The notes under the pieces are model-generated. The model saw nothing but the letters and a program-made list of their open reading frames with translations, was not told where the DNA came from and ran no database searches. From positions 4,030,001 to 4,094,000 of the forward strand of contig NC_049566.1 in NCBI RefSeq assembly GCF_013368755.1: 64,000 bases of DNA. The letters run 5' to 3'. Shown here in pieces: positions 20,809-31,514 of the stretch. How positions within the stretch are numbered: position 1 is the stretch's first letter; each line of letters opens with the position of its first letter. The translations under genes were made by a program, and so were the position numbers. Source of the stretch: Talaromyces rugulosus. Its lineage: Eukaryota; Ascomycota; Eurotiomycetes; Eurotiales; Trichocomaceae.

Positions 20809-23668
20809 ATGTCAACTTCGTCCACGAGACCGGGCGTCTCACACATGCCCTCCGGCTCGTTCGGACACAGTCGAAGACCTCCGCGCGGCCACACGCGCTC
20901 GGGGAACTGGTCACAGGCTACTTTTGCATCGCCAGTGATCAATGAGGGCGGCATTCAGGAAGAACACCATGCCCACGACCATGACCATGAACATCACTCT
21001 CCGGGCCATGTCCAGCACCATGAGGAGCATACACATGAATTGAATTCGACTTCCGGTCCGCCGGCGACGGACGCCCATGGTCATTCCCACTCGCATTCGC
21101 ATGTCCATTCACACTCCCTCTCACACTCACATTCGCATTCGCACTCGCACTCGCACTCGAACGGCCACAGGCACTCTCACTCCTTGGTTAGCAATGGGCT
21201 GGGGATAAAACCAGACGGCTCCGAGGAGAACCCGGTCCAAGCAAGCAAAGCTTCAGACGCATACTCAATTCCGTTCCAAGCTTCGGAGCAGATTCCACTG
21301 AGGTATGTTGGGGCGTTGAGCTGTTGTAAAATATAACGCTAACAATTAACAGCTATGAACTCGTAACCGGCGTTCTCACGGCGCTGCCATGGTCCGTACT
21401 ATCGTGGTATCTAAGGGCATACACGGCACCGACATCGCACAAAGTCTGGCGAATGCTCAAGTCGGCGGCTGCCAAAAAAAAGCTCATGAAGACATACTCC
21501 CCAGAAACATCCGTGGATACAGTATGGTGGCGCACGCTGATTCTGGTTTCCTTTACGATGCTTTTCATTGGCGGTATATCCCTACTTCGACGCCTCCGAG
21601 CTGGGCAGGCTCTTCCGAACATGACGAGTGTACAGATTAACGCTGGCTCGGCGAAAAAGGCCTTGATACATGTCGTGTCGATTGCGCTTCCGATATACTC
21701 TGGGATGATTATTGGTGGAACAATGGTTGCTCTCGCGCTGGGCTTGACGTATGCAGCTGGTATCCCGGTAATATTCAACCAGGGCGAAAAAATCGCCTCA
21801 CTGCAAGAACGGCTCGGAAGTAAAAAAGCATCGCTATTCGTTTTGTCGTTGTTTGTGGTCTTGAATGTGCTTGGATACGATTTTCCTATTGATACCCAAC
21901 CTTTTCGTGGATATGTTGCACTCGCAGTTTCGATATTCGTTCTTCGTCCGCCTTTTCCTGCCGCAAGAGATTCCATCCCGGCAACTCAGAAACCGAGTGT
22001 CGACTCGGCGTCACAGCTGGGGGATTTCTTTTCTGCCCTTGCTGATCAGCAAACCTTGGCTTTACTTCGCAGTCCGCTGGCTGCGTCTCCAGAAGATGTT
22101 CAGCTCACCTTGGTTGCTGGTGGAGCAGTTGCCATCTTGGCCATCCTAACCTCACCGTTTAATGATTCGCAAGTTTCGTTTGGGTTTTTGGACTTGATCA
22201 AAGCACTAGCTGTGGCTGGCACCTTTGCATTGTCATACACATTCTCCTCGCCTTTTGGACTGCGTTCTCGTCAGAAAGTGGGTTTTGTGGCGGCAGCTCT
22301 AGTCATGGTACTCACCAGTGCCGCGCCACACGAAGAGACCAGTCGCATTGCTCATTTGTCATGGTCGATATTGGCGACTGGTTGCTATTTTGCGGCACTT
22401 TTTGACGACCCCAAACCAGGCGAGCCGACGCGTTTCAAGACCGAAATGTCATTTGTCACAAAATTTTTGATCCAAAAAGGAGAATCGTGGCCAATTTTAC
22501 ATAGCATTCTGTTGGAGGAGGACTCTCGACGGATATTCTACTTTATGTGGTATGTTTTTCATTCAGAATTGGAAAGTTTCATGCTAACGAGACTAGTCTT
22601 AATTTTGGCTTCATGCTTGTCCAACTGACGTACGGGTTTGTTACCGGCTCACTTGGCCTGCTTAGCGACAGTATTCACATGTTCTTTGACTGCCTCGCTC
22701 TTGTCGTTGGCCTGTCGGCCGCAGTCATGAGCAGATGGCCTCCCAGCGAGCGGTTCCCTTATGGCTATGGCAAAGTCGACACCCTTTCAGGCTTTGCCAA
22801 TGGGATCTTTCTCATGATCATCAGCGTTGAGATCGTCTACGAGGCTATTGAGCGGTTAATGTCCGGCAGCGAAATGCGTCGAATTCAAGAACTGCTCATC
22901 GTCAGTATTGCCGGCCTTGCCGTCAATCTTGTCGGCATCATGGCCTTTGACCATGCTCATCACGGTCATTCGCATGGCCATGACCACTCTCACGGAAACG
23001 AAAACATGCACGGCATCTTCCTGCACATTATGGCCGACACACTCGGGTCCGTGGCGGTGGTCATCTCGACGATCCTCGTCCACTTTTACGGATGGTCGGG
23101 CTTTGATCCCATCGCCTCGTGCATCATTGCCATTTTGATTTTTGCCTCTGCCGTTCCGCTCGTATCGAGCACCGCGTCGTCGCTGCTGCTCACGTTGCCT
23201 GCTGATGTCGAGTACAATTTGAGGGACACCCTCGCTGGAATCAGTACGTTGAGGGGTGTGGTTGGATACACGGTTCCCAAGTTCTGGCTCGACGATACTT
23301 CGTCGTCGTCTGGTCATGACCATGGACATGACCATGGTCACGGACACGGTCATTCCCATAGCCATGTTCACCATGCTCATTCTCCTTCTCATTCCCACGA
23401 TCACGATCACGACCATGACCATGACCATGACCATCACCATCATGACCACGACCATGATCACAGCCACGGTCACTCCGAGGCAAAAGCCTTTGGCATGATC
23501 CACATCATCGCCTCTCGCAGCGCTGATCTCGAAGACGTGCGCAAACGAACCGTGGAGTATCTCGGCCAAAAGAACATGGACGTCGTCGTGCAAGTCGAGC
23601 GAGAAGGTGAAGGAAAATGCTGGTGTGTAGGGAATGGGACTGGCAATAGGACGCCGTATATACAGTAG
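20809..23668 (+). CDS. msc2: Zinc transporter, cation diffusion facilitator (Msc2 type)
   Basis: Three exons, 20809-21302, 21353-22549 and 22597-23668, give 920 residues. The introns are 50 and 47 nt and phases close. The N-terminal ~160 residues carry a His/Ser-rich block (HDHDHEHH, then a long (HS)n run). Several hydrophobic spans in exon 2 form the Msc2-specific extra membrane domain. The CDF domain begins LNFGFMLVQLTYGFVTGSLGLLSDSIHMFFD with the HxxxD zinc site, and a second site is GIFLHIMADTLGS. A His-rich loop (HAHHGHSHGHDHSHG) lies between spans. A second, very long His/Asp tract at residues ~802-857 interrupts the C-terminal cytosolic domain. Yeast Msc2 pairs with Zrg17 to move Zn2+ into the ER lumen; the same role is inferred here. 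Confidence 0.94.
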
Positions 23669-23856
23669 TAACAACATCAATTACATAGCTTGAGATTTGT
23701 TCATGTGTTGTATTTAAGAAAAGGACCGATGGGTCGGTGGATACATAAGGGGTGTTACTATTGATAGCATTGTACATATTTCTCGCGTTGGTATATTAAT
23801 CAAGATGCTTTTTGATATTGGTATTTCTAGAACTAGTCTCTAATGCTTCGTCGTCG

Positions 23857-26438
23857 TCATTCGTCCTGATACTTTCCCCCACAATACGCACAAACATCAT
23901 ATCGATCATACAGCCTCTCATACAGTTCTACTCTTTCTTCTCTCTCTTCTGCATGTTCTTCTTCGTGCCCGTTCCCATTCTCTATATTTTCCCCCTTGAT
24001 TATATTCGTCTCGTCACTATCGGCCATGACAACATCGCCCCGGTTCAACGTGTATCCAACACCTCTATTCCGCGCGAGACAGTTTGTATCACAGACAGAG
24101 CAGAATAGTGATATATACGGCTCTTGAATGGCGAGGAATGTGAGTCTGCAGCGGTCTATAGTCCGTCAGTGTTTATTTCCAAGACAACAAAGAAATGGGG
24201 CCCTACTCCATCGATGCCCATACTCGCAAACCGCCATCTCATACCCCGTCCAGTTCAACCCGACAATCTCGTTTTTCCGTCGGTAGCAGGTCTGGCAAGA
24301 CTCGAATATCCAGCCGCCGGGGCCCTCGAGGGTGAATGCTGGTTTTGCGGGGGTGAGGACTGTTGTTTCAATTCTAATGTCTTGTGTGTCGGTGGTAGTG
24401 GTAGTAGTAGTAATAGGAACCGAGGCTATATCTGCGCAATAGGATAGTTCTTCGGTGATGGGAAGGTCAAAACTGGAGGAGAGATGTGTGAGCGCGTTGT
24501 GGGTTAGAGTAAGGAGCGGTGTTTGATTTTGGTCTTGTTCTTGCTCCTGTGGCTGGTGGGTGATTATAGCACACATGCATGCTGCATAGACGAGTCTGGC
24601 GGATCGCGTATCATTCTTCTGCAGTTCGTGAGCAGAGGATAGAATCAACCTCAGTATATCGTCTCTGGCTGCCGCCACATGTTCTTCAGATGTATCAGGC
24701 GGAGTCGGGAATACCGCGTCCGCGTCCGGGGGAACAAACAGAACAACGGTGTTTTCTTCTGCTCGGATGGTATACTCCAAAACATCGCCAGGATGCATTG
24801 AGAACGCAACGGCCAGCCAGCCGCGAAACGCGGCGAGCCCCCATGTCCGCGCGACGGTCATGTCGCCGAGTTCGTATTGGATGTTGTAGCGCTGTCTGTA
24901 GCGCTCCATGTGCTCTATCCATGGAGAACGCATCTTGGCTACAGTTTCTTCGAGGGGTGTTCCAATCACAGAGAGGGCAATGGTCTCGGAGACTGGACCC
25001 AGTGTGGTTATGTAGACTTTGGGGGTGTCTGGGCTGTCGAGTGCTACTATTCCTATCATCATTGTCAGTATGACATAAATAGTATCGGTGGACGAGACAT
25101 ACCGGTCATGGGCTCGTTGTGTTGGTAGTATGTAGCACCCATACTGATGAAGCCACTTCCTTCTTCTTGAAAGGAAAGTTGGCGAAACACTGGTTGGTTT
25201 TTGGGTGTCGGCTGGTTGAGATAGGCACTGGTATCGCACCAGATAGTGGCACGTCCACCAAAACATCCTACCACCAGTAAAATTCTATTGTCGTCCTGTT
25301 CCTATCAGCACCAATTCCACATACTATAGCGTAGGGAACATACTGAGGGAATCCATCCTAGGGGCCCGGTGAAATTAACACTGCTCGAATCCAACCCGGA
25401 GAGCCATTTCTCCGGGGTGTGTGACATCTGAGCTCTGACTGTTCTTTCGCCATTTTTTCCAGCAACTGTGTCGGCTTGTATATTGACAAGCTGCAATCTA
25501 GATCCGTATACCACCGCAATCATGGCACCGAAGCCGTCTGCAGATGCTGTCATTTTCCTCCATGGTCCGCATGCTACATGCAGTATTCTCGCCTTTTGTT
25601 CCAAGGCATCTGCCCACAGTGACGGCCCCGGAGTCATAGGGTATTTTTTGGCTTGCTGGTCAAACTCCAGATGTGAGACAACATTGGAAGAATAGACACT
25701 CTTATCAACCGAGGACACATCATCACGCTTCACCTGAACAAGAACGACATCATTATCATCCGTCGCCACAGCCAGCATCTGCTCTCCCCAGCGCACACTA
25801 CCATCCCCATGATCATCGTGACCATCCTCACTCTTCAACGGCGAACACCACGCAAACGCTCTAACCCTGCCCTTGCGCAGCAAATTACTTGAAGAATCGT
25901 CGCCTTTTTGCTTCATCTTCTTCTCTTCAACACGGAAATACGCATCAATCGCATCATTAACTATCGCGACGCGCGACCAAGTCCTTCGCTGGCCATCGGC
26001 CTCATACAGCGACAGCAACAAATTCGACGTCAGCACAGCCAGCACACAGCGCCGATGCTTGCCCAGACCCTGGGGCGACCAGGCCAGTGCGACGACAGTG
26101 CCTAGCGACTGCTCGGCACCAATGGAGAAATCATCGCGGTTTGACGGCCAGTTAACTTCCCATTCGCGGTGGGTGAAGACGTTGGCGCGGATTTTGGTAG
26201 ATGTCCACGGTGTGGATTTTTCTTTTTCGAAGAGAGGATGCACCCATTTGGGTTTCCATTGGGGGAGCTTTATTCAGTTAGAATACCAAACTGCCTTTGT
26301 ATTTATATCAAGAGAGAAGAAGGGGCGCACCTGAAGATGCACCGCGTCACCGGCGGCGATGGCCAGCTCGCCGTCGTCGGACCATGAGAGGCAGTTGTAG
26401 CAAGAGGGGAAAAGGTTGAGGTCGAGCGCGTCTCCCAT
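23857..26438 (-). CDS. RNA polymerase III factor TFIIIC, 90 kDa-type subunit
   Basis: Five exons on the minus strand: 26438-26331, 26267-25344, 25301-25103, 25052-24207 and 24155-23857, giving 791 residues with exact phases. One intron is only 42 nt. The N-terminal half (MGDALDLNLFPSCYNCLSWSDDGELAIAAGDAVHL, later ALAWSPQGLGKHRRCVLAVLTSNLLLSLYE) is a WD-like propeller, as in the TFIIIC 90 kDa/delta N-terminal family. The C-terminus is a Cys-rich putative zinc finger (FESCQTCYRRK, AVCEYGHRWNRCRLTFLA, LFCSVCDTNC, VCAYCGGKYQDE) interrupted by an acidic Glu-rich insert. Human GTF3C4 and S. pombe Sfc9 are relatives. TFIIIC binds the internal A and B boxes of tRNA genes and recruits TFIIIB. Confidence 0.9.
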
Positions 26439-27182
26439 GTCGGATTAAATTTTTCTTGCAATTTGTTCACATTGTACTGTAATTTGCTGGAATAATTTTA
26501 CTTGCCCTGCGACGAGTCGAGCAGAGATCAAAAAAAAGGTCGTGGAAAACATTCATCAGAAAAGGCTTGGCGCGGCTTCCGTTTTGGGACATTAGATCAC
26601 TCACTCACCACCTGAATATTAATTTATATTTGAAAGAACGTATTCAAAGGTTCATATTACGTGGATGAAAATATTCTTCTACATATTACGCAACTTATGA
26701 GTCATACTGACAAGACCAAATTGAAAATGCCTATTCACTACCAACCATATATCAACATGTATGAAAACAAAGTAAATAACGCCGCCCCAGCTTCCAACCG
26801 GAGTGGTAATTCCATTCGAAACAAAAGACGCTGGGCATGAGCATAAAGTCATATCAAAAAGAAGTAGCATGCACGCATCGCACGGAGACCGACCGAAAAC
26901 CGACCTAAATGCAATCCAGGCAAGAAAACAAAAAAAAGGCAAGAATGTGGTTCACCCGCTGAGAAAACCAGCCCAAGTATGCAACTTATCAAGGATCAAA
27001 CCTTGTTTTGTGCTGTTGTAGAAAGTATGTCGAAAGTCACTGCGTCCGTTTGAGAATCAGAGGTGCGGAGTGGAGTTGAGAGTAAAAGGATCCGAAGGGG
27101 TAATCATGGCTTTTTTGGATAGGCCAAATCAGAACGACGAGAAATAGAAAGTGCAAAGAGAAATGGAAAGAGAAAAAAAAAA
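26439..27182. other. Promoter of the TFIIIC gene and 3' flank of ubc7
   Basis: A 744 nt AT-rich gap between the TFIIIC-subunit start codon and the ubc7 stop codon. No conserved frame is seen. The part adjoining ubc7 is its 3' UTR, with A-rich runs near 26924-26940 and 27172-27184. Confidence 0.5.
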
Positions 27183-27689
27183 TCAATCCTCTCCAAGGCT
27201 CTCTCGGACACACTTCCTCACTCGTTTCTTAAACTCCTTCGGATCATCCCTCCACAGTCGAGCAGCCTCTACATTTGCCGGGCTCTCGTCATTCGGACTC
27301 GACAGCATGGAAATCACAGACAACAAAATCGTCTCGGGCGTTTGCACGGGCGACCATCGCTCGGCAGCGGACTCATACCCATACTTGTCCTCCTCTGGCG
27401 GGTGCAGAATCGAAATGCAGACATCCCCATTGGGGTAAATATTCGGGTGGAAAATCGGCGTCTCAAACTTCATTTTCGGGGGCATGTGAGGGTATTCCGA
27501 GGGGAAACTGAGTCGGGCACGAAAGAAACCGCCGCCGTAGAACTTGCAGTCGTCGGAGATCATGAGCATGACTTCCCATTCAAACACGCTGCTGTCGACC
27601 AGGCCGCAGCTGATTCCGGGAATGTCCTTGTCCGACTGCATTTGCTGCAGTTGGCGCGAGAGCATGCGGCCAGCCGCTGAGGTGGCCAT
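27183..27689 (-). CDS. ubc7: Ubiquitin-conjugating enzyme E2, Ubc7 (ERAD) type
   Basis: Intronless gene for 168 residues. The UBC fold is complete: MPPKMKFETPIFHPNIYPNGDVCISIL, with active-site Cys91. It is followed by the 13-residue acidic loop (HPPEEDKYGYESAAERW) unique to the Ubc7/Ube2G/Cdc34 class. The absence of a Cdc34-like C-terminal extension and the loop sequence point to Ubc7. Ubc7 is held at the ER membrane by Cue1 and works with Hrd1 and Doa10 to ubiquitinate misfolded ER proteins. The start MATSAAGRMLSRQLQQMQ is the first ATG of the frame. The upstream 200 nt are CT/GA-rich. Confidence 0.96.
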   Translation of the reverse strand: MATSAAGRMLSRQLQQMQSDKDIPGISCGLVDSSVFEWEVMLMISDDCKFYGGGFFRARLSFPSEYPHMPPKMKFETPIFHPNIYPNGDVCISILHPPEEDKYGYESAAERWSPVQTPETILLSVISMLSSPNDESPANVEAARLWRDDPKEFKKRVRKCVRESLGED

Positions 27690-28093
27690 TGTGATGTGTA
27701 TCTGTCGGTGTTTGTCTGGTGTAGACCTGAGAGTGACGGTGAGGGGTTGGCCGCTTGGGATCGACGGCGGGGGAGAACGTCGGCGGCTGATCGGCAGGAC
27801 GAGAGACGTAGAGAGAAGGAAGCTGGTAGGTTGAGCAAAAGAAAAAGGCGTTGAAGATTGACAAGGACAGACAGCGATAGTTATTGAAGGAAAGGGAGAG
27901 TGGGAGAAAGCGAGTGGGGCGGGTAAGAGTTACGGTTTAGTGAAGCCGAAAGCGTCCACCGCCACCGCATGAGGATGTATATACCGCCACCGATAATTAC
28001 GAGCTACAAGCACAGTATGATAAACCAAAAGAGTAGTTATATTAACATAAGAGTTGTCCGACAGCCAGGAACATCGTGATCTTTTATATATGA
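27690..28093. other. ubc7 upstream region
   Basis: 404 nt upstream of ubc7 and downstream of the next minus-strand gene. It is GA-rich on the plus strand between 27770 and 27920. No gene is seen. Confidence 0.45.
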
Positions 28094-29158
28094 TTACATG
28101 GTGATTTCAATCGAGCCAGACTGCTGGATACGGTCGCCGAAAAAGATAAACACCTGTGAGATTAGGGCCAGAGCAAAGACCAGCGACACGGCAATCTGCA
28201 GGAGGAAGACCCGGCCGACGACGTTGAGGAAGCGCATGCGCGAGCCCCAGTTGAAGGATCTCCACGCATCGACAATACCTATTTTTCCCTGTCCACCGAC
28301 AATCTCGGGGGTCACTTTGCCGCCAAATGAGCGATCAAAGGGGACAATAGCCTCGTCGTCTTCGGGCAGCATCGACGCAGCAACGCGGATGAAAGTGACT
28401 TCGGCCGGCATTTGAACAAGCACGTACAGGACCAGGTAGAGCGCAGTCAGACCCAGACCGCCCGAAACAAACACAGTCGGGGCAATATTGGTCGGGTCAG
28501 CCATCAGGCTAGTGCCAGACGCAACGAGGAGAGGAATAAATGTCGCCAGTTGCGAGGCCACAGCGCGAATAGCGGCAGCCGGGGCAATCTTCATGGTGGT
28601 CTTGCGCCAGGCTGGAATGCGAGACCACAGCGACTTGGTCGAGGGCTCCGAGATGACGAGATGGATCCAGCCGACGCGGAGGTTTGACACGACGATTTCA
28701 GCGACAAACTGGCCCAGGGCATTGCCAAGCAGGCCGCTACCGGTGATGGCAGCCAGGGGAGAGGCGATCAGATTGACGGCGATGACAATCAACAGGTACA
28801 GCCGGATGCCCCGGAATCGCGACAGACGGCCAGCACGGGACTTGAGATGGGCTAGGGTGCTTCGGAGCGAGCTGGTGATGGGCTTGGGGGGAGGTAGGTC
28901 GGCGTCATTGATGGGGTTCTCGACATCGCGGTCGTTCTCGATGCGCACGTAGACGTCGGGGTTCGGGTCTTCAACGGCGGCCAGGGTCGCGACGACTTTG
29001 CCGTAGACGTAGTCGATACATCCACTAGCCACGAAAAAGGCGATCAGCGTGATCACGAAGGTGCTGAATCCCAAGACGGGAAATGGGGCATCAGGCTGGT
29101 CTGGCTGCTCGTCTCCACGCCGGGCCAGGTAATTGGAGACTACTGTAAAAGACGCCAT
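28094..29158 (-). CDS. Conserved fungal multi-pass membrane protein
   Basis: Intronless gene of 354 residues from the ATG at 29158 (MASFTVVSNYLARRG). The frame extends 81 codons further up, but that part is Arg/Ser-rich 5' leader without homology-like features, so I use the internal start. Hydrophobic spans lie near residues 28-52 (LGFSTFVITLIAFFVASGCIDYVY), 118-142, 205-225, 235-262 (VFVSGGLGLTALYLVLYVLV) and 318-345 (VGRVFLLQIAVSLVFALALISQVFIFF). An acidic cytosolic loop (ENDRDVENPINDADLPPPKP) lies between the first two. The protein looks like a well-conserved ascomycete family without a known activity. I do not assign a function. Confidence 0.8.
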   Translation of the reverse strand: MASFTVVSNYLARRGDEQPDQPDAPFPVLGFSTFVITLIAFFVASGCIDYVYGKVVATLAAVEDPNPDVYVRIENDRDVENPINDADLPPPKPITSSLRSTLAHLKSRAGRLSRFRGIRLYLLIVIAVNLIASPLAAITGSGLLGNALGQFVAEIVVSNLRVGWIHLVISEPSTKSLWSRIPAWRKTTMKIAPAAAIRAVASQLATFIPLLVASGTSLMADPTNIAPTVFVSGGLGLTALYLVLYVLVQMPAEVTFIRVAASMLPEDDEAIVPFDRSFGGKVTPEIVGGQGKIGIVDAWRSFNWGSRMRFLNVVGRVFLLQIAVSLVFALALISQVFIFFGDRIQQSGSIEITM

Positions 29159-29725
29159 CTTATGAAATGAAAGCAGTGTATGAAGACAGTCAACACGGTC
29201 AGAACACAGCCAGAGTATAGAGGTAAACAACAAAACGAGAGTGGTGGATGAAGTTGCGAGGCTGGGCGGGGGAAGAGGAGGAAAGCTGCCAGTTATACGG
29301 ATGGCCGGATTAATCAGCCTCAGCCTCTGCTTTCTCCGCTTTCGACTTTGTAGGCAGCAACCGAGCCTAACCACCGACTCGTGTCGACGTGTCTCACACA
29401 CTTAGTCTTTCGCGTTTCAGCTACGACAAAACGAGCACGCTAGACATGCTAGTTCGCCTCCCAGCCTGTTCCCCGGCTCATTCGGCCATTGTCGCTGGTC
29501 GCTCTCGGCCTATCGTTCCAGCCTGCTCTCCACCGCGGCCACAGCAGGCGAATTACAGCTCAAGATAAACAAACTGGTTTTTTGCCGATGGCAGTTGTGG
29601 TGCTGCAAAGCGACGTTAACCCTTAAGACTTTAATTATATCGCTTGGCGTCGAGACTGTGGTTTGTCACTCGTCAATCATCTCGGACATTTCCCTATCCA
29701 TTGTTGGGAATCTAAATACAATCAA
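29159..29725. other. Intergenic region, promoter of the membrane protein gene
   Basis: 567 nt between the start of the membrane protein gene and the stop of the APH-like gene. It includes the CT-rich leader of the former and the 3' UTR of the latter. No further gene is seen. Confidence 0.45.
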
Positions 29726-30935
29726 TCACGACCGATACTCTCTCTCAAACAAAGATGCCAACGTGCCCTCGTTGATAAACCAGTCTCGATCTTTTTGCCA
29801 GCCCCTGACGATAAAGTCCCTGCCAATGCGCACCACATCCTCGATCTGCTGCTGCGTGCCCCATCCCGGCACCACGCTCCAACACACCAGATGCACGCCA
29901 ACATGCGTTGCCGCGCGAAACGCCATGTCCGGCGTGAGCAGCTCATACCTCTCGGCCAGTCCCTGCATTATCCACACGGCCGCATCGATATCCTTGAAAT
30001 GTTTGGCCTCGAACAGCTCTGCAAGCATCTGTCCGAGATCCAAAGCGCGGAGACCAATATGGCTCAGTTCCCAGTCGACCACGAACAACGTGTGGTCTGT
30101 AATGAGCACATTGCCCGTCCAAAAGTCGCCGTGGATAAGTCCATAGTCCTCATTTTGCGTGTCGCTTGCTGCAGTACTACTACTTAATTCCGCAGCAGCA
30201 CGATCTCGCGCCTGTTCAAAGATAGCGCGACTCGACTCCAGAATATGCGGGTATGTATCGACCATGGACGGCAGCTTCTCATAGTTGATCATATTCTTAA
30301 GCTTCTGCATCGGTATATTCTGCGCCATCTTGCCCCTCAACGCGGCCTGCTGCTCTTGGGACCCCCACGCATGAAAGGCTCCGATCCACGCGCCCAGTGC
30401 ATGCCCAATCGCTGTCGCAGAGGCCCGGGAGACACTTTTGCCGCCTTCCTCGGAGAGCAGCCAGCTCTTGAGATCCTTGGAGTCGGCCAGATGCTCCATG
30501 ACCTGCGTATACGTTTGCTGGTCGTAATGGTACAGCCTGGGCGTTCTGACCGTGAGAGGCGGCGACAGCAGCGTGTCACGCACGGGGGGAAACGTATTCA
30601 ATGCTCTCAGCATCGTCTCTTCAAAAACCTAAACTAACCCATCAGTATAGAGGCACGTAGACGAAAAAGAGCACGTAGAAAAAAAGGTTAAATCTCACAC
30701 ATCGCTCTCTATCCAACTTGAACGCCCGATTCAGCGCCACATAATCTGTCGTATGCTTGACAATAACCACATCTGGCCTTTCATCTTGTAAAACATCCTG
30801 TGAAGGAAGCAGTTTCCCGCTGTAGACGAAATTTGCTGTGCCGCCATTCATCCTCTTGAGCGCTGAGCACGCAAACAACCCTGTCTCTGCGAGACGAGTG
30901 AACGTTGCTGCCTCGACGTCTGCGTCTGTTGCCAT
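29726..30935 (-). CDS. APH-fold small-molecule kinase
   Basis: Two exons on the minus strand, 30935-30699 and 30628-29726, encode 379 residues (phase 0, 71 nt intron). The N-lobe has MNGGTANFVYSGKL, a glycine-rich segment, and the ATP-binding lysine in DVVIVKHT. The C-lobe has the Brenner motif HGDFWTGNVLI with catalytic Asp and metal-binding Asn, then VVDWELSHIG in the DFG position. This is the fold of aminoglycoside phosphotransferase, choline/ethanolamine kinase and methylthioribose kinase. Spacing and the TANFVY start resemble fungal APH/MTR-kinase-like proteins, but the substrate cannot be told from sequence. Confidence 0.88.
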
Positions 30936-31514
30936 ATTCTTCTTCTTCCTTTTTTTTTCTTCTATGCTATTGTCAAGGAATTTTGGCTTGCCGGAAAGTA
31001 ATATTTATAGAGTATATGGAAGTGTATTGACATCATTCATATTCTTCTGAGTTTTTCCAGCTTTTAATACCCCCCCACATCACTCAAAAACGATTACTCA
31101 TTTCGACTCACATACTAAATATGCAATACAACCCAAAAACCAATCTGCTAAAGTTACGGATTGTTTAGTGTTGGTTTTACTGCATTATTTTACAATCGAT
31201 CCGGGCTGGTAGCGAATAATATGCATGGGCGGCTGGGGGATATGCATGATCTCGTATTTAATGTTGTTTTTGTTATCAGCCTTGTCAACTAGTTCTACAA
31301 ATAGACACTGGAATCGAATTCTACTATGTCTAGGGTATTTCCTAGTCGTTGAATGAGTAGAATTATATTTAATTACCATGCAGCCATAATATGTTTCCCC
31401 CCCCCCCCCCGGTACCCCTCCCCCATACCAGTCAACGCCTTCAATTTTTAAAAGTATATACAAACCCTATTATATTCAATGTCCCATTGGAACATATATT
31501 GCATGTGCAGATAT
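30936..31514. other. Intergenic region with a C tract
   Basis: 579 nt, strongly AT-rich, upstream of the kinase gene and downstream of the transcription factor gene. It contains a pure C run of about 14 bases at 31397-31410 next to GGTACCCCTCCCCC. No gene is seen. Confidence 0.5.

Noticed and set aside
29159..29401. 81-codon N-terminal extension of the fungal membrane protein
   Set aside because: Arg/Ser-rich leader-like sequence ending right before a good ATG context (MASFTVV). More likely 5' UTR.
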